Below are positions 1-8,024 of a stretch of 21,370 nucleotides of DNA, in pieces; positions within the stretch are counted from its first letter, which is position 1; each line of letters starts with the position of its first letter. The stretch spans positions 1-21,370 of the forward strand of contig CAIXPZ010000214.1 in NCBI GenBank assembly GCA_903921455.1, in the 5' to 3' direction. The stretch is from an uncultured Verrucomicrobia subdivision 3 bacterium (lineage in GTDB: Bacteria > Verrucomicrobiota > Verrucomicrobiae > Limisphaerales > UBA11358). The notes beneath the pieces were generated by a model, which was not told the DNA's origin, searched no databases, and worked only from the letters and a program-made list of their open reading frames with translations. The position numbers and the translations under genes were made by a program.

Positions 1-105
1 ACGCGGCATGACCCCGACGGCAAACGCATGGAGACATTTGCCAGCCAGATCGAAGGCAAACGATTAACCTATCGCCAAGTCTCCCAGACTTTGTGCGTTT
101 GTTAA
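1..105 (+). CDS. 3' end of an unrecognised reading frame (partial, uncertain)
   Basis: Frame 1 is open from the window edge to a TAA at 103-105 and gives 34 residues (starting TRHDPDGKRMETF, ending TLCVC). It may be the tail of a gene that begins outside the window. I recognise no family, and 34 codons is too short to separate a real gene from chance. The hairpin at 133-166 begins 27 bases after the stop, which would fit a transcript end, but that hairpin has no T-tract. Treat this as a possible gene end only. Confidence 0.25.
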   Translation, partial: TRHDPDGKRMETFASQIEGKRLTYRQVSQTLCVC

Positions 106-132
106 GTATACAAGCCCGGTCCGGCCGTGTCC

Positions 133-166
133 CCAGAACTGTGGATGGGGGCATCAACAGTTCTGG
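133..166. repeat. Strong hairpin / inverted repeat upstream of the giant repeat-protein gene
   Basis: CCAGAACTGT at 133-142 is the perfect reverse complement of ACAGTTCTGG at 157-166. Inside it, GATG (144-147) pairs with CATC (152-155) around a GGGG loop (148-151). The result is a 10 bp stem, one G/A mismatch and 4 more pairs. No T-run follows on either strand, so it is not a standard intrinsic terminator. It could be a structured leader, a dyad operator or a transcript-end stabiliser. The structure is seen directly; its role is unknown. Confidence 0.6.
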
Positions 167-246
167 TGATGGTTGGCGATGATAAATGGGGTATAGTTTC
201 AACATGCCCATTGTCTCCATCCCGCAATTAAACCTTGCCGCAAAAT

Positions 247-277
247 TTGTGAGCTGCGAGCAAAGCCTTGCTATGAT
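247..277 (+). promoter_or_regulatory. Candidate promoter of the giant repeat-protein gene
   Basis: A -10-like TATGAT (272-277) is preceded by TG at 269-270, giving an extended -10. A weak -35-like TTGTGA lies at 247-252 with a 19-base spacer. The predicted start near 284 would leave a ~40 nt leader before the ATG at 324. This agrees with choosing 324 over the upstream in-frame ATG at 186. A second TATAGT lies at 192-197 without a good -35. The call rests on consensus matching only. Confidence 0.35.
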
Positions 278-323
278 TAATCAAATGCCCCCGCAATCCC
301 CTATAACCCATCAAATACCAGTC

Positions 324-3300
324 ATGAAAGCGATTCAAAGTTCAAATCAGAAAACCATTGTGTCGGTCCTCACCCTCCTGTTGTTGCTGGCTGGCGCGCT
401 GAATGTCCAGGCGGCCACCATCACCAACACCGCCTCCACCACCGCCATTACCACGGGCAGCGCCTGGCTCGGCGGTGTGGCGCCGGGTGTCGGCGACATC
501 GGCTTGTTCGACGGCACCATTACCGGGCCGCTGACCACCGCCAACGCCGCCACCGCCGGCAGCTTCGGCGACCTGCAATTTACCAACATTGGCGGACCGG
601 TCACCATTGGCATCGCCAATGGCTCCACCATTACGATGAACTATGCCACCCCCACCTACACGATTGACCTGTCGGGGGCGACTGCGGATGTGACCCTCGG
701 CGCACCGGGCACCACCGGTTTTTTTCGTTGGGCATCGGGCGTATCCGGCGGCATCAGTGTCACCAACGGCCGGACCCTGACCATCAACGCGAATGTCTCC
801 AACGCGGGCAACACTAAAACTATTACGATGACCGGCGGTGGTAATATTATTTTCAACGGAGCTTCCGGCACCGGCAGCGGCGGCGCGACTGGTTTTAGCA
901 TTCAGGGCGGCACGACGGTCACCATGAACAGTCCGGGCGGCTGGGGCGGTGCCAGCTCCAAGGTAGTCCTTAACGGCACGCTGAACCTCGGGATTGACAC
1001 GGCCTTGAACGGGGCGACCCTGACCCTGGGCGGCACCAGCTCCACCAACCCGGTCGTCGCCGCTACCAGCAGCGCTCGCACCATCAGTAGCGCCATCACC
1101 CTCGTCGCGGTCAACTCCGGTAACGCCACGATCACCGGGACGAACAACCTGACTGTCAACGGACTGCTGACCGTCTCCGGCGGCAACCGCACCCTCACCG
1201 TCAACAGCACCGGTCTGACCACCTTCGCCGGCGGCGTGGCCTTGGCTGACAGCGCCACCTCGCGCATTCTGACCAACAACGGCACCGGTAACATCACGAT
1301 TTCGGGCAACATTGCCAACGGCAGCACCGCCACCGCCAGCGCCCTCGTTTACAGCGGCACCGGCACCCTGACGCTTGCGGGCACCAACACCTATGGCGGC
1401 AGCACCACCATCAGTTCCGGCGAACTGGTCGGGGTAACCGGTGGCTCGATTTCCAACACGGCGGCGTTGATCGTTGCTGCCGGTGCCACCAACGGTGTCC
1501 GGCTGGCTTCCGTGGCCGGTCAGTTTGTGGTTACCAATCTGGTGGCTACCAACGCCAGCTTTTTTGATTTCAATTTCAATGGCTTTGCTCCAAGTCTCAC
1601 CACCGCGCCCTTGCAGGTGCTCGGCAACCTGGCCACGACCAACGCGGTGGCCTTCCTGGTTCGTAACGGCACCTTTGGCGTAGGCACCTACCCATTGATC
1701 AAATACACCGGCACGTCGTCGGGCACCCTGACCAATCTGCCGACGGGCTTGTTGCCGTATCGCGCCTCGGGATATCTCAGCAATGACGTTGTCACTGCCA
1801 AGACCATTTATCTCGTGGTGACCAACGCTTCTGCCGAGCCGTTGACCTGGGCTGTGGGCAACGGCACGTGGGATACTTCGACCGCCAACTGGTTTGATAA
1901 ATTTGCCAATGCCGCGACCTACGCGGATCCGTCCTTCGACCAGGTGGTTTTTGACGATACGGCCAGTGGCACCTCGCCGATCACCGTGACCTTGAACAGC
2001 ACGGTGACGCCGGTCAACCTGGCGGCAAACCTCACCAATAAGAATTACACCATTTCTGGTTCGGGCGGCGTCATCGCCGGTTCCGGATATTTGCTCAAGC
2101 AAGGCGGGGGCACATTGACGCTGACGCCTTCCAGCACCTGGACCTACAGCGGTGGCATTACGAACGCTGGCGGCACGATCGTGCTGGGCAATGTGTTGGC
2201 AAATAACTCTGCGTGCGGCACTGGGCCGGTCACATTTAACGGCGGCACTTTGCAATTGTTTGACAATGGTGCAAGCACCGAAGCGGGGCCCTACACCAAT
2301 GCTTGGATTGTTCCAATCGGTCAGACAGGTTCGGTTTCCTGTCCGCAGCGAATCGGTTTTACTGCTGCGAGCTATTTTTCCAGCCCGCTTTCCGGTGGTG
2401 GCACATTCAATTTCTTTCCTGCCTATGTCCGTTGCATGCCTTCTGGCGATTGGACGGCATTTACTGGGCAGGTCAACATTAGCCAGCGGATATCCGGAAC
2501 CACGTTGATGTGGAATAATCCCAAGGGCATTCCTAATGCCATGGTGAATCTGACGAATGTTTCTTTTGGCGTCTGGGCTGCGGGAACCTATCCGCTCGGT
2601 GCGGTGATGGGCACCAATGCTAATTTGGGCGTTGGCAACGCCGCGAGTTGCACCTATCTGGTTGGCGGGGCAAATCTCAGCAGTGTGTATGATGGCACTA
2701 TCAACGGTGCCGTTACCATCCGTAAGGTTGGCGCGGGAACCTGGACTTTGACCGGTGCCAACACCTATACCGGTAATACGCTGGTGAGCAACGGCACCTT
2801 GGAAGTGTCTGGCTCTCTCGGGGCCACCGCTGTCACCAACTTTGCCGGCACAACCTTGGCCGGCAACGCTGGCACCTTTGCCGGTGGCGTGGATCTAGAA
2901 CCCGGCAGCACCCTGGCCCCGGGTGCTGCGGGCGCCGGAAATGTCGGCACCTTGACCTTTAATGGCGGGCTGACCCTGAATGGCGCCGTCACCAATCTGC
3001 TCGATGTGAATTCCTCCGCCAACGACACCTACGTGGTGGCTTCCGGCCAGACCCTGAACATCGGCAGCGGCGGGGTGGTGAAATTGAATATCGCCAGTCT
3101 GCCCGCGGATGGCAGCTACACGCTGATCGACCATACGGGTGCCACGCTCAGCGGCAGCGTCGCCAACTTGTCCCTCACGCCGACAACCTACGGCAGCAGC
3201 AGCCTGTCGCTGATTGACAACGGCAACCAGATCCAATTGCAGATCAGCACCGTTGGCACCAATGCGCTGACCTGGGCCACCACCGGTGTGGCCGTCAACA

Positions 3301-6300
3301 ACTACTGGGATGTGGGTACCTCGGTGAACTGGACCAACCATGTCGGCCTTGACCTCGAAACGTTCCTCAATGGCGACTCCGTGACGTTTGACGATTCCGG
3401 CGCGGCCAATTCTCCGGTGGACGTCCGCTCCTCGGTTCTGCCGAACGGTGTCGTGGTGAACAGTTCGCTGGATTATGTCTTCACCAACACCACCGGTCTG
3501 GGCCAGATTTCCGGCACCTTGACGAACGGCTTCGTCAAGAGTGGCAGCGGCTCGCTGACCATGCTGACCAAGAACAATTACACCAGTTCGACGCTGCTCA
3601 ACGGTAGCGGCGTGGTGACGATCGGCGATGGTTCCACGTTGAATACCGCCATCAGCTCCGGCCCGGTCACCAATAACACCCTCCTCGTCTTCAATCAGCC
3701 GGACAATTCCGCCATCGCTGGCGATCTCACCGGCACCGGCAGTCTCGTCAAAAAGGGCGCGGGCATCTTGACGGTGCAAGGCAATGCCACGCTCACCGGC
3801 ACCAACCTGATTGATACCGGCACGCTGCAACTTGGCAACGGCGGAGCGACTGCCATTCCCACCAATCAATTCGTGCTCGCCAATGGGGGCACCCTCGCGC
3901 TTAATCGCTCCGGCAATTATACCATCACCAACACCATCACCGGCAACGGTAGTGCCGTCTTTGCTGGCACAGCCACCAATGTGTTGGGCGGCACGCAAAG
4001 CTACCTGCAAAATACTTACATCAAAGGTGGCCAGCTCAAACTTCAGGCCAATAATATTATCCCCTACGCAGCCGGCGTGGCGGGTTCCACTGGCTGGCTG
4101 ATTCTGGACGGCGGGGCGTCGACGGCGGGCACGCTGGACTTGAATGGCTTTGACCAGACTGTCAATGCCTTGTCCGGCTTGACTGGCACCGTGCTCGGTC
4201 AAATCACCAACTCCGCAACTGGTACGGGTACCAATGTCCTCACCGTTAATTCAATCTTTGACACGGGTTATGCCGGCGTCATTGCCGAAAATAGCACCGG
4301 CGCAAAAGTCGCCTTGGTTAAAAATGGCGCGTATGCCCAAACCTTGACCGGTGTGAATACCTTCAGCGGCGGTATCACCGTCAATTCAGGTGTTTTGGGC
4401 TTGGGTCAGGCCGCTAGTGTTGGCACTGGTATGATTACCTTAATGAGCGGCACTATTTCCAACACTGTCAATTTTGATCTTAACGCTAAGAACCTCACAA
4501 TTCCTGTTGGCCAGAGCGGTATTTTGGAAATGACGACCCGTGAAAAAATGCCCAATCTCTATGGTGCTGGAGTGTTGGGTGTAAACGTTCGGGCCACGAC
4601 AGCGGCTAATAGTAGCCAAAACTTTGGCGATGCTCCGGCCGCTTCCGCTAATTTCTTCGGGACTTTGAATTGCACCGGCGTGGTCGCCTCGGCAAAACTG
4701 GATCTATATATCAATGGCGGCGGCACCGACGGTCATTTTGATAATGCCATCGTCAATCTTGACAACCTTAGCCTGGTCGGAATTTGTGGATCATCTGGGA
4801 GCACCGCCTATTTCGGAACTCTGAATGTTCATGCCAATGCGTCGCTAGACGGCTCGGTTTATGCGGGACCGCTGACTTATCAGGTGGGTGTTTTAAATAC
4901 CGACAGCTATGTTGATGGAAATATAACTGGCTCCAGCAGGATTACAAAGGTTGGTTCCGGCAAATTGATTCTCAATGGCACCGACTCCTACACCGGTAAT
5001 ACCACCATCAATGATGGCACTCTTGTCGTGGGTTCGAGCTCGTTCATGTCCAGCAGTCCGATCATCACGGTTTCCACGAATGCCATTCTGGATGTCTCGG
5101 CTCCTAGCCCGACTTTTAGCTCGCAGACCTTGGCGGGCTTCGGCGTGGTTACGGGTAACGTAACCATCGTCAACTCCTTCATCATTCCGGGCGGCAGTGG
5201 CGTGGTCGGCACCTTGGCTTTCTCTAACAATCTGGCTTTGACCGGAACTGTCACCAACACTTTTGACGTTCCGAGCAGTGGGGCCAATGACCAGCTCGTG
5301 GTTGCCGGCACGCTGGACATCAGCGGCAGCGGCAATGTTTTCAACATCAATGCGCTCAACGGTTATGTGCCCGCCGGCACCTACACACTGGCCACGTTCA
5401 ATGGCCCGCTCTTGAACGGCGGCAGCTCGGTGGCCAATGGCGACGTCACGAATTATGTCAGCCTTATCGGTGCCGTGACCGGCCAGACCCGCAACCTGAC
5501 CTTGAGTAATTCCGCCAATGCGATCCTGCTCGTCGTCGGCGCCGGTAGCCCCTTGGTCTGGGCCGGCGACGGCTCGGCCAATAAGTGGGATATTACGAAT
5601 AGCCCAGACTGGACCGGCCCCGAGGTCTTCTATCAGCTCGACAGCGTCACGTTTAATGATTCCTCGGCCAACCCGACGGTGAACCTCACCGGCACCCTGG
5701 CCCCCGTCGGCATCACCGTGAATTCCGCGAGCAACTATGTCTTCGCCAGCACCGGTAAGCTTACCGGCAACACCGGTGTTTCCAAGAGTGGTTCCGGCAC
5801 GCTGACTATCGGGAACACCGGCGGCAATGATTACAGCGGCACGGTCACGGTCAGCGGCGGCACCCTCAAGGCCGGCGTGGCCACCGCCCTCGGCTCGACC
5901 AACGGCTCAACCGTTATCAACGGCACGGGTGCCCTGGATGTGGGCGGATTCAATCTCGGCGCCGAATTCATCACTGTCTCCAACATTGGTTCCGGCGCCG
6001 GGGCGATTCTCAACAGTGGTGCGGCCGCGTTGAATGCCCTGCAAAATGTCACCCTCAATGGCGATACTACCTTTGGCGGACCTATCCGCTGGGACATCCG
6101 GGCGAATCCCACCGGCTCATTGAATGGTGGTGGTTTCAACCTGACCAAGGTCGGCACCAACGACATTTATCTGGTTGGGCTTGGCAACACCGCCCTCGGC
6201 AATATTCAACTCACGCAGGGCCGGATTGGCGTCCAGGATTCCACACTGCTGGGCGCGAGCGGCACGCTCGCGCTATACCCCGGCGCGGGTCTGGATTTCT

Positions 6301-7931
6301 GGCTGACCACCGTTACCAATACCAAATCCATCACCCTGACCAATGCCACGATCTCCAGTGGCAGCGGCACGAATGTCTTTGGCGGCACCATCAGCCTGAA
6401 CGGCACCGGCACCTTCACCGCCACCACGCCGCTTGCCCTGACCGGTTCGCTCGGCGGTTCCGGCAGCGTGTTGAAACTGGGTGCGAGCACCCTGACGCTG
6501 TCGGGCAGCAGCACTTATACCGGCAATACGGTCATCAGTAATGGTGTGCTGGCGCTGGCCGCCGGTAGTTCCATTGCCACCAGCACGAACTTGGATGTGA
6601 ATTCCGCTGCCGTGCTGGATGTCTCCGGCCTGTCGGGCGGAGTGCTGACCCTCGCCTCGTCCCAGACGCTCCTTGGCAGCGGCAAGGTCAACGGCAGCGT
6701 CACGGTCGCCGCCGGTTCCACCGTGGCGCCCGGCGAAAACGCCATCGGCACCCTGACCGTGACGAATACCATCACCCTGGCCGGCAACACCGTCATGGAA
6801 ATTAACCCCGTGGGCGCGCCTAACTGTGATTTGCTGACGGCGACCAATATCCAGTTCGGTGGCACGCTGACCGTCACCAACATCAATCTGGCCAATCCGC
6901 CCCAATTGTTCGACTCCTTCAAGGTGTTCAAAGGCGCTTATTCCGGTAGCTTTGCCACCATCCATCTGCCCGCTTTGGGCGCCGGCCTGGTTTGGTCCGA
7001 AACTCTCGCTGTCAATGGTAGCATTACGGTGGCGCCGGCCAGTGCCAACGCTGATCTGACGGGCATCGTTTTGACCCCGGCGGGAACTTTGTCCCCGGGC
7101 TTTACCACCGGCGTTTATATTTACTCGGCGACGAACAACAACGGCGACACGCCGTCGGTGACGGTGACCAACGCCGATCTGACGGCGACAAATACCTTGT
7201 TCCTCAACGGGATTTCCCACGGGGCCATCACTTCAAGCATCTCCAGCCTGCCGCTGGCTTTGGTGGTGGGGTCGAATAATGTGACGGTGCAGGTGGTGTC
7301 GCAGGATTTGCAGGTGACCAACAATTATCAGGTGAACGTCACGCGGCTGCCGTCTGCTGCCAGCTCGGTCGGGTATTTGATGAACCTGGTGGTGAGTAAC
7401 AATCTGAATGCGGTGGTGGGCTTGACTCCTGGCTTCACGACCAACTTGCCGAGCGGCCCTTATGCGGCCACGAACACGTTGCCGGCGAATCAGGTGAACG
7501 TGACGGTGACGGATGTGGATCCGACCGCGACGAACACGCTGTTCCTGAACGGTGGTTCCCCGGTGCTGTTGTCCTCCGGCATCCCGAGCAGCCTGTTGAG
7601 CTTGAATGCGGGATCGAACAACGTGATGGTGCAGGTGGTGTCGCAGGACTTGTCTGTGACGAATAACTACACGGTGAATGTCATGAATCAGCCGAGCCAG
7701 GTGCCGCCGAAGCTGACGAACAGCGTGAGTGGTAGTTCGTTGAGCTTGAACTGGGGCCCGAATTACTTGGGTTACCGGTTGCTGGTGCAGACGAACAACC
7801 TGAATAAGGGTGTGAGCAAGAATATCAGCGATTGGGATACCGTGGCCGGTTCGACGCTGGTGACGGCGACCAACCTCCCCATCATCAAGGTTGGGGTGAC
7901 CAACGAGTATTATCGGCTGGTCTATCCGTAA
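324..7931 (+). CDS. Giant secreted PATR/autotransporter-associated beta-strand repeat protein with cadherin-like C-terminal domains
   Basis: About 2535 aa, predicted exported or surface protein of unknown substrate, probably an adhesin or scaffold. The start is placed at 324 because an ideal signal peptide begins there (charged N-terminus, LTLLLLLAGAL core, likely cleavage after VQA at ~30). The in-frame ATG at 186 would add 46 residues ahead of it. The mature protein is rich in Thr, Asn, Gly and Ser. It carries about nine PATR-type motifs (G-x-G-T-L-T-L...N-T-Y-x-G-x-T...G-x-L), for example near 1356, 2730, 4953, 5787 and 6480. Three modules start with L-T/V-W-A...W-D...NW...FDD (near 1842, 3266 and 5554). 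Two cadherin-like beta-sandwich repeats follow (residues ~2240-2342 and 2348-2455), then a C-terminal domain (~2461-2535) ending EYYRLVYP. I see no beta-barrel, LPXTG or PEP-CTERM segment, so the export or anchoring route is unclear. No Shine-Dalgarno precedes the start. The next gene encodes a shorter paralogue. Confidence 0.85.
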   Translation: MKAIQSSNQKTIVSVLTLLLLLAGALNVQAATITNTASTTAITTGSAWLGGVAPGVGDIGLFDGTITGPLTTANAATAGSFGDLQFTNIGGPVTIGIANGSTITMNYATPTYTIDLSGATADVTLGAPGTTGFFRWASGVSGGISVTNGRTLTINANVSNAGNTKTITMTGGGNIIFNGASGTGSGGATGFSIQGGTTVTMNSPGGWGGASSKVVLNGTLNLGIDTALNGATLTLGGTSSTNPVVAATSSARTISSAITLVAVNSGNATITGTNNLTVNGLLTVSGGNRTLTVNSTGLTTFAGGVALADSATSRILTNNGTGNITISGNIANGSTATASALVYSGTGTLTLAGTNTYGGSTTISSGELVGVTGGSISNTAALIVAAGATNGVRLASVAGQFVVTNLVATNASFFDFNFNGFAPSLTTAPLQVLGNLATTNAVAFLVRNGTFGVGTYPLIKYTGTSSGTLTNLPTGLLPYRASGYLSNDVVTAKTIYLVVTNASAEPLTWAVGNGTWDTSTANWFDKFANAATYADPSFDQVVFDDTASGTSPITVTLNSTVTPVNLAANLTNKNYTISGSGGVIAGSGYLLKQGGGTLTLTPSSTWTYSGGITNAGGTIVLGNVLANNSACGTGPVTFNGGTLQLFDNGASTEAGPYTNAWIVPIGQTGSVSCPQRIGFTAASYFSSPLSGGGTFNFFPAYVRCMPSGDWTAFTGQVNISQRISGTTLMWNNPKGIPNAMVNLTNVSFGVWAAGTYPLGAVMGTNANLGVGNAASCTYLVGGANLSSVYDGTINGAVTIRKVGAGTWTLTGANTYTGNTLVSNGTLEVSGSLGATAVTNFAGTTLAGNAGTFAGGVDLEPGSTLAPGAAGAGNVGTLTFNGGLTLNGAVTNLLDVNSSANDTYVVASGQTLNIGSGGVVKLNIASLPADGSYTLIDHTGATLSGSVANLSLTPTTYGSSSLSLIDNGNQIQLQISTVGTNALTWATTGVAVNNYWDVGTSVNWTNHVGLDLETFLNGDSVTFDDSGAANSPVDVRSSVLPNGVVVNSSLDYVFTNTTGLGQISGTLTNGFVKSGSGSLTMLTKNNYTSSTLLNGSGVVTIGDGSTLNTAISSGPVTNNTLLVFNQPDNSAIAGDLTGTGSLVKKGAGILTVQGNATLTGTNLIDTGTLQLGNGGATAIPTNQFVLANGGTLALNRSGNYTITNTITGNGSAVFAGTATNVLGGTQSYLQNTYIKGGQLKLQANNIIPYAAGVAGSTGWLILDGGASTAGTLDLNGFDQTVNALSGLTGTVLGQITNSATGTGTNVLTVNSIFDTGYAGVIAENSTGAKVALVKNGAYAQTLTGVNTFSGGITVNSGVLGLGQAASVGTGMITLMSGTISNTVNFDLNAKNLTIPVGQSGILEMTTREKMPNLYGAGVLGVNVRATTAANSSQNFGDAPAASANFFGTLNCTGVVASAKLDLYINGGGTDGHFDNAIVNLDNLSLVGICGSSGSTAYFGTLNVHANASLDGSVYAGPLTYQVGVLNTDSYVDGNITGSSRITKVGSGKLILNGTDSYTGNTTINDGTLVVGSSSFMSSSPIITVSTNAILDVSAPSPTFSSQTLAGFGVVTGNVTIVNSFIIPGGSGVVGTLAFSNNLALTGTVTNTFDVPSSGANDQLVVAGTLDISGSGNVFNINALNGYVPAGTYTLATFNGPLLNGGSSVANGDVTNYVSLIGAVTGQTRNLTLSNSANAILLVVGAGSPLVWAGDGSANKWDITNSPDWTGPEVFYQLDSVTFNDSSANPTVNLTGTLAPVGITVNSASNYVFASTGKLTGNTGVSKSGSGTLTIGNTGGNDYSGTVTVSGGTLKAGVATALGSTNGSTVINGTGALDVGGFNLGAEFITVSNIGSGAGAILNSGAAALNALQNVTLNGDTTFGGPIRWDIRANPTGSLNGGGFNLTKVGTNDIYLVGLGNTALGNIQLTQGRIGVQDSTLLGASGTLALYPGAGLDFWLTTVTNTKSITLTNATISSGSGTNVFGGTISLNGTGTFTATTPLALTGSLGGSGSVLKLGASTLTLSGSSTYTGNTVISNGVLALAAGSSIATSTNLDVNSAAVLDVSGLSGGVLTLASSQTLLGSGKVNGSVTVAAGSTVAPGENAIGTLTVTNTITLAGNTVMEINPVGAPNCDLLTATNIQFGGTLTVTNINLANPPQLFDSFKVFKGAYSGSFATIHLPALGAGLVWSETLAVNGSITVAPASANADLTGIVLTPAGTLSPGFTTGVYIYSATNNNGDTPSVTVTNADLTATNTLFLNGISHGAITSSISSLPLALVVGSNNVTVQVVSQDLQVTNNYQVNVTRLPSAASSVGYLMNLVVSNNLNAVVGLTPGFTTNLPSGPYAATNTLPANQVNVTVTDVDPTATNTLFLNGGSPVLLSSGIPSSLLSLNAGSNNVMVQVVSQDLSVTNNYTVNVMNQPSQVPPKLTNSVSGSSLSLNWGPNYLGYRLLVQTNNLNKGVSKNISDWDTVAGSTLVTATNLPIIKVGVTNEYYRLVYP
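1356..6556 (+). repeat. Array of PATR-type beta-strand motifs within the giant protein
   Basis: Degenerate ~25-residue coding repeats follow the pattern G-x-G-T/K-L-T/I-L-x-G-x-N-T-Y-T-G-N-T-x-I-x-x-G-T-L. Cores lie near 1356-1430, 2100-2186, 2730-2809, 3540-3617, 3754-3831, 4327-4400, 4953-5029, 5787-5871 and 6480-6556. Spacing ranges from about 200 to 1000 bases, so this is an interspersed array and not a strict tandem one. In known proteins these motifs sit on the edge of a right-handed beta-helix passenger (family knowledge). They resemble the autotransporter-associated beta strand repeat family. Confidence 0.75.
7045..7689 (+). repeat. Two tandem cadherin-like beta-sandwich repeats (giant protein)
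   Basis: Copy 1 covers ~7045-7350 and copy 2 ~7366-7689. Each has L-x-x-L-x-x...L-T/S-P-G-F-T-T...Y, then [14 protein letters not shown], a hydrophobic L-x-L-x-x-G-S-N-N-V stretch and [12 protein letters not shown]-x-V-N-V. This matches the bacterial cadherin-like beta-sandwich pattern. The two copies keep near-identical DNA over the QVVSQDL segment (7291 and 7630 regions), which suggests recent duplication or gene conversion. Confidence 0.65.
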
Positions 7932-7969
7932 GCCGGCTCGGTGGTATAGCTGAGAATTGGATCAATTCG

Positions 7970-8000
7970 GGAGGAGCCGGTTAAACGCCGGTTCCTCCTT
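7970..8000 (+). terminator. Hairpin terminator-like element between the two repeat-protein genes
   Basis: GGAGGAGCCGG (7970-7980) pairs with CCGGTTCCTCC (7988-7998) through 11 positions with one G-T wobble and a 7-base loop. A short, imperfect T-rich tail follows (TTGCTTTG). It lies 39 bases after the first stop and ends 12 bases before the Shine-Dalgarno of the next gene. It may terminate or attenuate read-through into the second gene, or stabilise the upstream mRNA. The weak T-tract makes full termination uncertain. Confidence 0.55.
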
Positions 8001-8010
8001 GCTTTGAAAG

Positions 8011-8018
8011 AAAGGTGG
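8011..8018 (+). promoter_or_regulatory. Ribosome binding site that decides the start of the second repeat-protein gene
   Basis: AAAGGTGG lies 6 bases before the ATG at 8025. It favours that ATG over the upstream in-frame ATG at 8004, which has no such site. This is the clearest Shine-Dalgarno in the window; most other genes here have none recognisable. Confidence 0.6.
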
Positions 8019-8024
8019 AAAATT

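Noticed and set aside
186..323. N-terminal extension of the giant protein from the ATG at 186
   Set aside because: It would place 46 mixed residues before an otherwise ideal signal peptide starting at 324, and the better promoter candidate (247-277) lies inside it.
342..2255. 637-codon open frame on the minus strand opposite the giant gene, plus other long antisense frames (2895-4202, 6273-7220, 8877-9923)
   Set aside because: They mirror a coding strand dominated by GC-rich Thr, Gly, Asn, Ser and Ala codons, which leaves few stops in the opposite frame. Their products are Arg/Gly/Ala-rich with no recognisable motif, and none has a signal or start context better than the sense genes.
1356..6556. 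Considered a CRISPR or DNA satellite because of the regular repeats
   Set aside because: The repeats are degenerate at DNA level, irregularly spaced and in frame, so they are protein-level motifs. No CRISPR-like direct repeats, tRNA or rRNA genes are seen in the window.
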